Origin: Synechococcus sp. ATX 2A4
Lineage (GTDB): Bacteria; Cyanobacteriota; Cyanobacteriia; PCC-6307; Cyanobiaceae
Direction of reading: 5' to 3'
Assembly: GCF_024346375.1 (NCBI RefSeq)
Contig: NZ_JAGQCV010000007.1
Coordinates: 1 to 64,000 of the forward strand
Length of the DNA stretch: 64,000 nt
Shown: piece after piece, positions 26,183-35,407 of the stretch
Numbering within the stretch: position 1 is the stretch's first letter
Layout: each line of letters begins with the position of its first letter
Notes under the pieces: model-generated
The model's database searches: none
What the model was told of the DNA's origin: nothing
What the model saw: only the letters and a program-made list of their open reading frames with translations
Program-made: the position numbers and the translations under genes

Positions 26183-26589
26183 GGCGAGGTGCTGACGTGC
26201 AGCTCGAGTTGCTGGCGCAAGGTGGTGGCATCAAACAACACCGGCAGCAGGTGAATGCTGCGCTGTTCACGGAAATAGAACAGCACTGGCACCGGGTTCC
26301 AGAACACGGTCCAGCCAGTCCATTCGTCGTAGGGGAAGCGGCGCAGCAGCGTTGACTGACGCCACACCAGCAGGGCATCGCTGCTGAACTGCAGGCGCAG
26401 CAGCACGGCCTGCAGCAGCAGGAACAGCCCGAACAGCACCACCACGCCGCTGAGCCACAGCGCCCCCGACCACAGCGGCAGCAGAGCCAGGCCGCCCAGC
26501 CCGAGCACCACAACCCCCAGCGGCACCCCGTAGCGGGGCGCGAGCACCGTGCCGTCGGCGGGATCGAGTGTGGCGGCGGGGGTGGTCAT
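26179..26589 (-). CDS. DUF3119 family membrane protein
   Basis: 136-residue protein with two hydrophobic segments near residues 21-40 and 45-65. A soluble domain follows, containing the conserved phrase FPYDEWTGWTVFWNPVPVLF and a DUF3119-like end. The family is found mainly in cyanobacteria and plants. The ATG at 26589 is preferred; an ATG at 26619 would add ten Pro/Ala residues. It overlaps DUF3086 by four bases and follows the mlaE-like permease closely. Confidence 0.85.
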   Translation of the reverse strand: MTTPAATLDPADGTVLAPRYGVPLGVVVLGLGGLALLPLWSGALWLSGVVVLFGLFLLLQAVLLRLQFSSDALLVWRQSTLLRRFPYDEWTGWTVFWNPVPVLFYFREQRSIHLLPVLFDATTLRQQLELHVSTSP

Positions 26590-26636
26590 GGCGGCGGGGG
26601 CGGGGGATGGGGGTTCCATGCTGGGCGGCTGGCGGC

Positions 26637-27386
26637 CTAGGCGCCGAACAACAGCTGGGTGAGCAGCACATCCATCAGGCTCACCGTGACCAGAATCATC
26701 ACCACGGCGCCGGTGGTGCTGGTGCCCACCTCCTTGGGGCCACCGCGGGTGGTGAGGCCCCAGCCGCAGGCGATCACGGCGATCTGCAGGCCGAACACCA
26801 GCGCCTTGATCAGCATCGAGGGCAGGTCGCCGGCGGCCATCCAGCTGCGCACGGAATTCCAGAACACGGTGGGCGGGATCGAGAAGAGGAAGGTGCTGCT
26901 CACCTGGCCCGACCAGACCCCCACAACAAAAAACACCAGGCACTGCACCGGGGCCATCACCACCATGGCCAGCACCCGCGGCACCACCAGATACTCCACC
27001 GGATCGGTGCGCAGCATGGTGATGGCGTCGATCTGCTCGGTCACCTTCATGGTGCCGATCTGGGCGGCGTAGGAGGTGGCCACCTTCCCGGTGAGCAGGG
27101 TGGCGGTGAGCAGGGGGGCAATCTCCCGTGCCAGCCCCACCGAGAGGATGCCGCCCACGGCCACGCTGGCGCCCTGCTTGGTGAGCTCAGCCGCCACCTG
27201 GATGTTGAACACGGTGCCTGCCGCCAGCGCCGTGATGACCACGATCAGAAAACTGCCGGGCCCCGCCTCCTGCAGGTGCTCAAACAGATCGTTCAGGTTG
27301 ATGCGCCCCCTGCCGATCGCCGCCACGGTCTGGCCGCCGATCAGGCAACTGCTGCCGAGGCGGTTGAGCCAGCGCGGGCTCTTCAT
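26637..27386 (-). CDS. mlaE: MlaE-family lipid ABC transporter permease
   Basis: 249-residue permease of the MlaE/TGD1 type, which moves phospholipids or related lipids between membranes with an MCE-domain protein and an ATPase. Signatures are GQTVAAIGRGRIN near the N-terminus, QVAAELTKQGASVAVGG and LAREIAPLLTATLLTGKVA. The EIDAI-like EQIDAITMLRTDPVEYLVVPR and the C-terminal GGPKEVGTSTTGAVV also fit. It has about five membrane segments. The ATPase and MCE partners are not in the window. The start is the ATG at 27386, overlapping the transporter stop. Confidence 0.93.
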   Translation of the reverse strand: MKSPRWLNRLGSSCLIGGQTVAAIGRGRINLNDLFEHLQEAGPGSFLIVVITALAAGTVFNIQVAAELTKQGASVAVGGILSVGLAREIAPLLTATLLTGKVATSYAAQIGTMKVTEQIDAITMLRTDPVEYLVVPRVLAMVVMAPVQCLVFFVVGVWSGQVSSTFLFSIPPTVFWNSVRSWMAAGDLPSMLIKALVFGLQIAVIACGWGLTTRGGPKEVGTSTTGAVVMILVTVSLMDVLLTQLLFGA

Positions 27387-28822
27387 GGCTGGGCCTGCAG
27401 CAGGTGGGCGCCCCGATCCGGCCAGCGCCGCATCACGATCAGCCCCAGCACCACCAGCGTGGCGGGGATCAGGCCCATGCACAGGCGGATGGCGACCAGG
27501 GCGGTGTCGGGTTGCACGATGCCCTTGGACGCCACGTAGCCACTCAGGCTCATCAGGTTGCCGAAGAAGAACAACGCCAGGCTGATGCAGATCTTCTGGG
27601 TGAACACCATCCAGGCGCTGTAGAGGCCGGCGGGTTTTTCAGGATCGGCGTCGATGGCATCCGGCAGCAGCGCCCAGGGGATCAGATAGGCGGTGGAGGC
27701 GCCCAGACCCACCACCACGATGGCCACCAGCAACGCCGCCAGCCGCAGGCCGTTGCTCCAGGAGCCCACGGGCGAGAGGTCGGCGTCGAGGGGGATCAGC
27801 ACCATGGCGAGCAGGCAGCCGCCGATCCAGAGCGCCGTGCCTCCCTGCAGGGAGGCGATGCGGCCGCTGCGGTGGGAGTAGCGGTTCCAGATCTGCAGCC
27901 CCACCAGGGTGCTGATCTGAAAGGGCAGCAGGATCCAGTTGCTCCAGCTCTCCGGCAGCCGCATCACCACCGGCAGGTAGATCAGGGCAGCCGTCTGCAT
28001 GATCTGCAGGGCGCACCAGAGCATCAGGTAGAGGCCGAGCACCTTCATGAAGCGACCGTTCTCGCGCACCCGCCGCAGCAGCCGGCGCGTGGAGCCTTTC
28101 TGGCTGTTGGGCCGCTGGCAGTGGCGGGCCGCCGGGGCGATGCCCCAGGCGCAGATGAGCGTGAATACCGTGATGATCGCGCCCGAGAGCACGCCCACCT
28201 TGAGGTAGCTGCTGGCGTCCTGGTGGTTCTGGAGCAGGAGCCCACCCAGCACAATGCCCACCAGCCCGGCGATGATGGAGCCGGTGAAGCGCGCCGTGTT
28301 CAAGCGGGTGCGCAGCCCCGTGTCGGTGGTGAGCTCCGCCGCCAGGGCGGAGTAGGGCAGGTTGACGCAGGTATAGAGGCTGTTGGCGACCACCGAGATG
28401 GCCAGGAAGATGCCGAACTTCACCCAGAGGCTTCCGGGCGGAAGCCACCACATCATCGCCATGGCGATGCCGAGCGGAATGGCGCTCCAGAGGATCCAGG
28501 GCAGCCGCGGGCCCCAGGGGCTGCGGGTCTTGTCGCTGAGCCAGCCCACCACCGGATCGTTGATGGCATCCCAGATGCGGGCCAGCATCAGCACCAGCCC
28601 CGCCATCCAGGCGGGCAGGCCGGCAGCAGCCGTATAGAAGATGAACAGGTAAAAGCCGATCAGCGAGGCCGCCATGCCGGTGCCGGCGTCGCCGAGGCCG
28701 TAGGCCATCAGCATGCGGCGCTGGAAGCCCTTGGACGCATCGGCAGCATCCCGGGCGACAGTGGTGGGACTCATGGCCGCAGGGTTGGCGGAAGGGGCGA
28801 CCGGATCAGGAACAACGGTCAA
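27383..28822 (-). CDS. GPH-family (MelB-like) cation:sugar symporter
   Basis: 479-residue, 12-helix major-facilitator protein of the glycoside-pentoside-hexuronide family. Family hallmarks are AYGLGDAGTGMAASLIGFYL near residue 40-58, the loop motif DAINDPVVGWLSDKTRSPWGPRLPW (about 85-109) and VNLPYSALAAELTTD near 152. Substrate is probably a sugar or glycoside taken up with H+ or Na+, but cannot be assigned. A second ATG at codon 17 is possible. It is the first gene of the reverse run ending in plsY and overlaps mlaE by four bases. Confidence 0.9.
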   Translation of the reverse strand: MTVVPDPVAPSANPAAMSPTTVARDAADASKGFQRRMLMAYGLGDAGTGMAASLIGFYLFIFYTAAAGLPAWMAGLVLMLARIWDAINDPVVGWLSDKTRSPWGPRLPWILWSAIPLGIAMAMMWWLPPGSLWVKFGIFLAISVVANSLYTCVNLPYSALAAELTTDTGLRTRLNTARFTGSIIAGLVGIVLGGLLLQNHQDASSYLKVGVLSGAIITVFTLICAWGIAPAARHCQRPNSQKGSTRRLLRRVRENGRFMKVLGLYLMLWCALQIMQTAALIYLPVVMRLPESWSNWILLPFQISTLVGLQIWNRYSHRSGRIASLQGGTALWIGGCLLAMVLIPLDADLSPVGSWSNGLRLAALLVAIVVVGLGASTAYLIPWALLPDAIDADPEKPAGLYSAWMVFTQKICISLALFFFGNLMSLSGYVASKGIVQPDTALVAIRLCMGLIPATLVVLGLIVMRRWPDRGAHLLQAQP

Positions 28823-28921
28823 CGGAGGGGGGCTTCACGCAGGCCATAATGCTTCAGCCGCCAAGGCCATGGCACCGAAGGCCACACCGGCGCGGCCAGC
28901 GAGTGATACATCCGTATCCCT

Positions 28922-28992
<71 letters not shown>

Positions 28993-29060
28993 TTCTTTTC
29001 TCCAGCAATCTTCCTCTGGGGTTGGTTCTGTGGTGGGTGCCTGCTGCGCAGATGCCGGGC

Positions 29061-30239
29061 TCACAGGGAGGCTGCTGGAGTGGTGCTGTCCCGCCCGATG
29101 GCCAGGCCAAGGGGCTGAGGCGGCACGGCGTCGTTGTCTCTGTAGGTGGCGGCGATGGTGGCGAAGCGATCGGCCAGCTGGCGGAAGGCTTCCACGATCA
29201 CAGGATCAAATTTGCGGCCAACCTGGCTTTCGATGAACGTGCAGGCCCGGGAGTGAGCGAAGGCCGCCTTGTAACAGCGTTTGGAGATGAGGGCGTCGTA
29301 CACATCAGCCACGCTCATCAGGCGAGCGGAAAGGGGGATGGCTTCTCCTTTCAGGCCGATGGGATAGCCACTACCATCCCAGTTTTCGTGATGGTAGTAG
29401 GCGATCTCACGGGCGTAGCGCAGAAAGCTGCTGGGGGTATCCAGCAACTTCTCCGCTTCTGAAATGATGTGAGCGCCCAGCTCTGAATGCTTCTGCATGA
29501 CCCTGAATTCCTCAGGGGTGAGCTTGCCTGGCTTGAGCAGGATGTGATCGGGAATCCCCACTTTGCCAATGTCGTGCAGCGGTGTTGATTTGTAGAGCAG
29601 CTCAATCACCTCTTCATCAAGTTGGCTCGCATAGGGAGAGTTCTGATGTAAGTGCTCGGCCAGAATCTTCATGTAATTCTGGGTGCGGCGCAGGTGCATG
29701 CCGGTTTCGTTGTCGCGTGTTTCCGCCAGCGACGCCATTATCAAGATGGTGACATCTTGAACTTTCTGCACCTCGCGGGTCTGGCGTTCCACTTCCTTGC
29801 GCAAGGAACGGTTGTGATCGACCAAAAGATCGCTGGCCCGCTTCAGTGCCACATGGGTGGCCACTCTGGCTAGCACGATGTCGGGGCAGAAGGGTTTGGT
29901 GATGTAGTCGACGCAGCCATCACGAAAGCCCCGCTGTTCATCCATTTCCTGGCTCAATGCCGTCAGGAAGATCACAGGAATGCTGCGGGTGCCTGAATCT
30001 GCCTTGAGCCGTTTGCACACCTCATAGCCATCCAGGCCTGGCATCATGATGTCCAGCAGGATCAGGTCCGGCTGGGGATCCTGGTGCGCCAGTTCCAGAG
30101 CAATTCCACCATGGGTGGCCAGGCGCACCTTGTACTGCCCACGCAGCAGGCCGTTCATCAGCTGCAGGTTCTCCGGGGTGTCGTCCACCACCAGAACGGT
30201 GGGCTTGCGTGCCGAGAGGCTGGCGGTGAGCTGGATCAT
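29061..30239 (-). CDS. Response regulator with HD-GYP output domain
   Basis: 392-residue protein. Residues about 13-130 form a CheY-like receiver: VLVVDD acidic pocket, phospho-acceptor Asp in ILLDIMMPGLDGY, Thr in FLTA, Lys in ITKPF. A helical linker leads to an HD-GYP domain (about 160-360) with the metal site HDIGKVGIPD, HHENWDGSGYP and the GYP motif intact. HD-GYP domains hydrolyse cyclic di-GMP. It begins three bases behind the hybrid histidine kinase, so it is its likely output. HD-GYP proteins are uncommon in small picocyanobacterial genomes as far as I know. Confidence 0.93.
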   Translation of the reverse strand: MIQLTASLSARKPTVLVVDDTPENLQLMNGLLRGQYKVRLATHGGIALELAHQDPQPDLILLDIMMPGLDGYEVCKRLKADSGTRSIPVIFLTALSQEMDEQRGFRDGCVDYITKPFCPDIVLARVATHVALKRASDLLVDHNRSLRKEVERQTREVQKVQDVTILIMASLAETRDNETGMHLRRTQNYMKILAEHLHQNSPYASQLDEEVIELLYKSTPLHDIGKVGIPDHILLKPGKLTPEEFRVMQKHSELGAHIISEAEKLLDTPSSFLRYAREIAYYHHENWDGSGYPIGLKGEAIPLSARLMSVADVYDALISKRCYKAAFAHSRACTFIESQVGRKFDPVIVEAFRQLADRFATIAATYRDNDAVPPQPLGLAIGRDSTTPAASL

Positions 30240-30242
30240 GGA

Positions 30243-33200
30243 TCAGGCCTGCAACATCGGAGGCGCATGGTGTTGCAGGGCTGTGCGCGCCGCTGCGAAA
30301 TCAAACTGCATCAGTTCAGTCGCCACATGTTCATAGCCCACCGATCCGAGGGCTGTGATCAGGGCTTCGCGCTGCTGGTTGAGGAGTTCGAGGGCTTCAC
30401 CATCAAAGGCAACTAGTAGCGCATCGAACTGTGCCAAAAGCATCCGTTGCTCCTGGCTCAGCGCTGCAGGGGCCGGCCGCTCTTGTGGCGGCGCTGTGCC
30501 CTCCAACTGCTCCATCGCGAAGGCGCGGCGGATGCGCGCCATGGTGAGCTGGAGCTGAGCCTCAAAGTTCTGCAGGGTGTCAGCGCGCCAGCGCTGCCGG
30601 CGAAGCTCGGCCTCCAGCTGGGTGGTGGCATCCGTCAGCGCGGTGGCCCCCAGATTGGCGCACACCCCTCTGAGGGTGTGCAAGATCAGTGCCGCCTCTT
30701 TCAGGTTGGCGCGCTCCAGTGCGGCCTGAAGCCGCTCAGCTGCATCCGCCTGGGTGTGTACCAGGCTCTGCAGCAGTTGGCCGTAAAGAGCCCTGTTGCC
30801 GGCCACCCGCTTAAGGGCACCGTTCAGATCAAAGCCTTCCAGTTCCGAACGCGTCAGTTCAAAGTGCGTCAGCTCAGAGTGCGTCAGCTCCGAACCTTTC
30901 AGCCCCAGATCCTGCGGCGGCGATCCTTCCCCGGTTGACACCGCCACTGACACGGAAGCCTGGGCAACGGGCTGCGCCGGTTCGCCGGGGAGCTGACGGT
31001 GGCGGCCGCTCCAGTGCTGCAGCCGTGCATAGAGATGTTCTGGATCAATCGGTTTGGTGATGTGGTCTTGCATGCCGAGGCTCAAGCAGCGGTCGCGCTC
31101 CTGCTGCATGGCGTGGGCGGTCATGGCGAGCACGGGCAGGTGCTGCCAGCGGCCATCGCTGCGGAGACGGCGGGTGCATTCCCAGCCATCCATTTCGGGC
31201 ATGTTCAGATCCATCAGCACCAGGTCGCAGGCAGGCGGTGGTTGCTGCGCCAGCCAGGCGAGGGCCTGCACACCATTGCTGGCCGTGCTCACCGCCACGC
31301 CGGCAATGGTGAGCAACTCAGCCACAATCTGTTGATTGATCGGATGATCTTCCACCACCAACACCTTCAGCCCTTGTAACCCCCACTCCAGCTCCGCGCC
31401 AGGTGCTGTTACACCCGGCAACGCCGCATCTGTCCCTGCCCCGAACAGTTCAGCGAGCTGGTCGATCAGATCAGAGGAGCGAACCGGCTTGCCCAGCACC
31501 CCATCCAGCAGCCCCGGAGCGGCCCGCGTGCAAGCCTCTTCGCCGCCGTAGGCCGTTACCAGCACAATCTTCGGCTGCTGGATCGCTGGGTTGGCACGAA
31601 TGTGGGCGGCCACCTGCAGGCCATCGAGCTGATCGCCGAGTTGCCAATCCAGCAGGATCAAGCCATAGGGATGCTGCACAGCACTGGCGTGGTGCAGCAG
31701 GGCCAGGGCTTCGGCGCCGCTGCCAGCGGCATCGCAACGCAGGGGCAGATGGTGCAGCAGTTCGGTGATCACCTCGCGGGCCACGGGGTTGTCATCCACC
31801 ACCAGCACGCGCATCTGACGCAGGGCCTCCGGCAACAGCCGCGGGGTGCTGCACACACCAAGGCGAAAACGGCAGCGAGCGGTGAAACAGGAGCCCTCCC
31901 CGGGGGTGCTGCGCACCGAGATGGAGCCATCCATCAACTCCAGCAAGCGCTGACAGATGCTCAGGCCCAGGCCCGTGCCGCCGTACCGGCGGGTGGTGGA
32001 CAGTTCTGCCTGGGTGAACGCCTGGAACAGGTTGCCCATCTGGGCTTCGCTCATGCCGATGCCGGTGTCCTGCACACGAATCACGAGTTCCACCTGCTCC
32101 TGTTGCTGCGCCCCGACGCTCACCTGCAGCAGGATCTGGCCCTGCTCGGTGAACTTGGCGGCATTGGAGAGCAGGTTGAGCAGCACCTGGTTGAGGCGCA
32201 GCGGATCACCGTTGAGGCAGGTCGGCACGTCATCGTCGACGCGGAAGACGAGTTCGACGCCCTTGGCGAAGATTCTGTTGGCGATCAGGGTGGCCGCATC
32301 GGCCAGCACCGCATCGAGCTGAAAATCAATCGCTTCAAGATGCAGCTTGCCGGCCTCGATCTTGGAGAAATCAAGGATGTCGTTGATGATCACCAGCAGC
32401 CCCTGGCCAGCATTGCTGATCTTCTGCAGGTAGTCGCGTTGGTGCGCGTTGAGTTCTGTGCGCAGAGCCAGATGTGACAAACCGATGATCGCGTTCATGG
32501 GGGTGCGCAGCTCATGGCTCATGCGCGAGAGGAATTCACTCTTGGCGGTATTGGCCTGCTCCGCTTCCTGCCGCGCCTGTTCCAGCTGCAACTTCTGCGC
32601 CCGCACGCGGGTGATGTCTTCCCCGGAGCCCAGCAGGGCGATCGGTCTGCCATCGACGCCATCAAGCAGGCTCAGATGCCAGCGCATCAGGCGGGTGCCG
32701 CGGTGGCTGGTGACGACGCGATAGTCCAACGCGCCATCGGGGGGCAGGGTGGCGCCTGCCGCCTGATCCAGCCAGTGGCGCAGCATCGCCTGATCTTCCG
32801 GGTCCACCATGTCGGTGAGCCAGTTGAGGCCCGCCCAGCCATCGGGGGGGATGCCGATCAGATCACAGCCGCTGCGGTTGAGCAGGGTGATGTGGCCCTC
32901 GAAATCAAGCGCCAGCAGAGTTGTCTGCGCCGTCTGGATGTAGGCGTTCAACTGTTCCTTGGTTTCGCGCAGGTTGCTGGTGCGCTCCTGAATCCGCTGG
33001 ACCATCGCATTGATGGTGCTGGCCAAGGCGGCGATCTCATCGTGGCCGCTCACCACCACGGGGGTGAGGCTGGTTTCATCGGCGGGATCAAAACCCTGAA
33101 TCGCCTGGTGCAACTTCTGAATCGGGCCCGCCAGGCGCCGGCCCAGCACAACTCCGGCCACCGTCACCAGCACGGCCGTGGCTGCCAGCAACAACAGCAG

Positions 33201-34124
33201 TTGGCGGTTGAGGGCCTGGCTGTCAAGCCGTGGTTCAGCTTCGGGAATGATCACGAGCACCCCCACATCGCTCTGCGGGATCTGCCGCCAGGCACCGAGC
33301 TTCAGAGCGCCGTTCGCTGCGCGCAGATAGCCGGCTCCGCCATGGCCCTGCTGGCGATCGGCCACATCCAAGCCACCACGCGAGATCGGATGGAAGTTCA
33401 CTGCAGGCCTGGAGGCAGCGGCTTCCCCCGTGGGCACCGCCACGAACTGCCGCTGGTCACCCTGGCGTTGTTCGATCACCAGATGCGCCTCGGCGTTGTG
33501 GTTGAGTCGCTCAAAGCGGCTCTCCACCACCTTGCGGAAGGAGGAACCACCCAGCCGCCCGGCCAGGAGCAGGTTCTGCCTGCCCTGACCCCGCACCGGC
33601 ACGGCCATCCAGGTGGCCATTCCTTCCGTGCATGGATCGATGCTGGGCGGGACCACCGACAGCTGGTTCCAGGGGCCCATCTCTGCCACCACTTTGTTCA
33701 GGCCGCAGCCCCGCAGCATCGGACCGTCGAGTGAGGTGCCGATCAAGCTGGGATTAGGCGCCGCAACGATCACCCGGCGCTGGGAGAGATCAACGAGCAC
33801 CAGGTCGTCGAAGCCGAGCTGGGAGGCCTGCTGCGCCCAATCCCGTTCCAGGGTGGCCGGCCGCTGCTGCAACGCCTGGGCCAAGGCATCGAGATCAAGG
33901 CTTTTGGTGGTGAGCAGGGCCTGCACCTGCTCCACCTTGCCACTGGCCATCTGCTCGGTGGCATCCAGGTGGTGGCTGAGGATGCGGTCGCTGTAGGCAT
34001 TGATGGCCACCACCTGGGAGAACACCATGGGGGTCAAGCCCACGGCCAGCAACAACAGGGTGAGCCGGCTCGAAAGCGAAAGGGACCCCAGTTGCTGTTG
34101 CCAGGAGCGGATGGGCCGTGTCAT
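30243..34124 (-). CDS. Hybrid sensor histidine kinase with two receivers and HPt
   Basis: 1293-residue inner-membrane sensor. Order seen: TM1 (about 19-42), extracytoplasmic sensor region of about 260 residues, TM2 (about 303-325), HAMP, PAS (about 395-510), HisKA with phospho-His in MSHELRTPMNAIIGLSHL (about 537), and an ATPase domain (N box NLLSNAAKF about 650, DTGIGM, GTGLGLS). These are followed by receiver 1 (VLVVDDNP about 776, Asp in LILLDWQLG), receiver 2 (VLVVEDHP about 923, Asp in DLVLMDLNMPEMDG) and a C-terminal HPt domain (LHTLRGVCANLGA about 1150). All phosphorelay residues are present. It overlaps the upstream binding-protein gene by four bases. A 15-bp tandem repeat encodes a pentapeptide linker before the HPt. 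Confidence 0.95.
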   Translation of the reverse strand: MTRPIRSWQQQLGSLSLSSRLTLLLLAVGLTPMVFSQVVAINAYSDRILSHHLDATEQMASGKVEQVQALLTTKSLDLDALAQALQQRPATLERDWAQQASQLGFDDLVLVDLSQRRVIVAAPNPSLIGTSLDGPMLRGCGLNKVVAEMGPWNQLSVVPPSIDPCTEGMATWMAVPVRGQGRQNLLLAGRLGGSSFRKVVESRFERLNHNAEAHLVIEQRQGDQRQFVAVPTGEAAASRPAVNFHPISRGGLDVADRQQGHGGAGYLRAANGALKLGAWRQIPQSDVGVLVIIPEAEPRLDSQALNRQLLLLLAATAVLVTVAGVVLGRRLAGPIQKLHQAIQGFDPADETSLTPVVVSGHDEIAALASTINAMVQRIQERTSNLRETKEQLNAYIQTAQTTLLALDFEGHITLLNRSGCDLIGIPPDGWAGLNWLTDMVDPEDQAMLRHWLDQAAGATLPPDGALDYRVVTSHRGTRLMRWHLSLLDGVDGRPIALLGSGEDITRVRAQKLQLEQARQEAEQANTAKSEFLSRMSHELRTPMNAIIGLSHLALRTELNAHQRDYLQKISNAGQGLLVIINDILDFSKIEAGKLHLEAIDFQLDAVLADAATLIANRIFAKGVELVFRVDDDVPTCLNGDPLRLNQVLLNLLSNAAKFTEQGQILLQVSVGAQQQEQVELVIRVQDTGIGMSEAQMGNLFQAFTQAELSTTRRYGGTGLGLSICQRLLELMDGSISVRSTPGEGSCFTARCRFRLGVCSTPRLLPEALRQMRVLVVDDNPVAREVITELLHHLPLRCDAAGSGAEALALLHHASAVQHPYGLILLDWQLGDQLDGLQVAAHIRANPAIQQPKIVLVTAYGGEEACTRAAPGLLDGVLGKPVRSSDLIDQLAELFGAGTDAALPGVTAPGAELEWGLQGLKVLVVEDHPINQQIVAELLTIAGVAVSTASNGVQALAWLAQQPPPACDLVLMDLNMPEMDGWECTRRLRSDGRWQHLPVLAMTAHAMQQERDRCLSLGMQDHITKPIDPEHLYARLQHWSGRHRQLPGEPAQPVAQASVSVAVSTGEGSPPQDLGLKGSELTHSELTHFELTRSELEGFDLNGALKRVAGNRALYGQLLQSLVHTQADAAERLQAALERANLKEAALILHTLRGVCANLGATALTDATTQLEAELRRQRWRADTLQNFEAQLQLTMARIRRAFAMEQLEGTAPPQERPAPAALSQEQRMLLAQFDALLVAFDGEALELLNQQREALITALGSVGYEHVATELMQFDFAAARTALQHHAPPMLQA
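30840..30899 (-). repeat. Four 15-bp repeats in the kinase linker
   Basis: Four direct 15-bp units (30840-30854, 30855-30869, 30870-30884, 30885-30899) share the plus-strand pattern CAGYTCNRARNGCGT. On the coding strand they give the repeated pentapeptide SELTH / FELTR between receiver 2 and the HPt domain. They probably form a flexible spacer of variable copy number. Confidence 0.85.
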
Positions 34125-35158
34125 TGCAGGGCGAGATCAAGCGGCTCCGTGCTCACGCGCGGCAGCGGCGCCCGGCCACGGATCAAGCCCAGCTGCTTCT
34201 GCACAGCGAGCACGGCGGCGAGATTGCGTTCAAGTTGGCCGCCAGGCAGCAACATGTGCCGTTGCTCCGAGAGTGAGCGATAGATCAGGCCTTTTTCCGT
34301 TTCCCGAAACACCTCAGCGCTCACATCCTGCCGCCTGGCCATGATTTCCTGAGCCTCAGGATCGCGATCTGCCAGATCATGAGCTTGTTGCCACACCCGC
34401 ACCAGGCGCCCCAGCACGTTCAGGTTGGTGCGGTAGTACTGAGGGTTAACCACCAGCACGTCAAAAATCTCACCGGGAATCTCCGCACTGCTGAAGGCCG
34501 TGACGGCCTCGCCACTGGCCAGCACGGCATCACTGAAAGGAGGGAAGAAAGCAGCGCCGTCGATCTGCCCATTGGTGAGGCGGCTGCCCATGTCGGCGAG
34601 GGGCACGGCCACGATGCGCACATCGGCGAGGCTCATGCCATGACGGGCCAGCGCCCTGCTCAATACAAACGGGCCCAGGGTGCTGGGGGTCACAGCCACG
34701 CGCTTGCCACGCAGGGCAGGGATCGTGCCGAGCGAACGGCGCACGGCCACCTTGTCGCCACCGCGGGATTCATCAAGGATCAGCACCACTACCGGGCAGC
34801 GTTTCGGCTGGCGGCTGCAGATGTCCACAGCTTCCACCGTGGTGAGCTGGGCGATGGGAAAACGGCCCTCTTCAAAGGCCTTGACGATGTCTGGCGGATC
34901 GGGAAAGCTCAATGTGTTGAGCTCCAGCCCCGCTTTCCGATCCAGTTGCTTTGCTTGGGCCAGATGGAAATACTCAAAGCCAGGCCAGCTGGCCACTGGA
35001 ATCGTGACGCGCGTCGCCGTGTGGCAGCCCATCAAGCCGATGGCAATGGCTGCCAGTGCCGTGAGCTTGAGACGCTGGAGCACTGATTCAACCAGCTGGC
35101 TACTCAATGTACGCGGATGTTTTTGATAGCGCTGTTCAGCCATCCACCCAGCTCCCAT
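34121..35158 (-). CDS. NMT1/SsuA-like periplasmic binding lipoprotein
   Basis: 345-residue substrate-binding protein of the NMT1/THI5-like fold (as in taurine, nitrate or thiamine-precursor uptake). The hydrophobic stretch LTALAAIAIGLMGC ends in a lipobox Cys at about residue 45, so the mature protein is lipid-anchored outside the membrane. Typical features follow: WPGFEYFHLAQAKQLDRKAGL, GRFPIAQLTTVEAVD, a lobe-two segment LRGKRVAVTPSTLGPFVLSRAL and GQIDGAAFFPP. No ABC permease or ATPase is adjacent; the hybrid kinase follows with a four-base overlap. The protein is therefore more likely a sensory ligand-binding subunit than a transporter part. Confidence 0.88.
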   Translation of the reverse strand: MGAGWMAEQRYQKHPRTLSSQLVESVLQRLKLTALAAIAIGLMGCHTATRVTIPVASWPGFEYFHLAQAKQLDRKAGLELNTLSFPDPPDIVKAFEEGRFPIAQLTTVEAVDICSRQPKRCPVVVLILDESRGGDKVAVRRSLGTIPALRGKRVAVTPSTLGPFVLSRALARHGMSLADVRIVAVPLADMGSRLTNGQIDGAAFFPPFSDAVLASGEAVTAFSSAEIPGEIFDVLVVNPQYYRTNLNVLGRLVRVWQQAHDLADRDPEAQEIMARRQDVSAEVFRETEKGLIYRSLSEQRHMLLPGGQLERNLAAVLAVQKQLGLIRGRAPLPRVSTEPLDLALQ

Positions 35159-35186
35159 AGGCTAAAAGCCCGTTTGCGCTTCCCCC

Positions 35187-35402
35187 ATGGCTCCTGACTC
35201 CTTCCAGTACGAGCCGCTCGAGCGTTTCGGGGAGGGGCTCACCACCCGCCGGCCGTGGAACACAGCGGCGCTGGCCGGGGTGGAGTTGCTCAATGGCCGC
35301 GTGGCCATGCTCGGCTTCGCGGCGGCCCTGATTGGTGAGGCGATCACCGGCCTGGGCCCCGCCGGCCAGGTGCTGGCGCTGCTCCGCTGGACTCTGCTCT
35401 GA
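35187..35402 (+). CDS. High-light-inducible protein (Hli, chlorophyll a/b-binding family)
   Basis: 71-residue single-helix thylakoid protein. The signature ELLNGRVAMLGFAAALIGEA (residues about 33-52) carries the chlorophyll-ligand Glu/Asn/Arg pattern of the Lhc superfamily. Such proteins protect photosystems under light or nutrient stress. It starts 28 bases from the divergent binding-lipoprotein gene. Confidence 0.94.
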   Translation: MAPDSFQYEPLERFGEGLTTRRPWNTAALAGVELLNGRVAMLGFAAALIGEAITGLGPAGQVLALLRWTLL

Positions 35403-35407
35403 GCGCG

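Noticed and set aside
26568-27539. 323-codon plus-strand frame with many His/Gly
   Set aside because: Antisense to mlaE and the transporter; the His richness is a shadow of mlaE codons.
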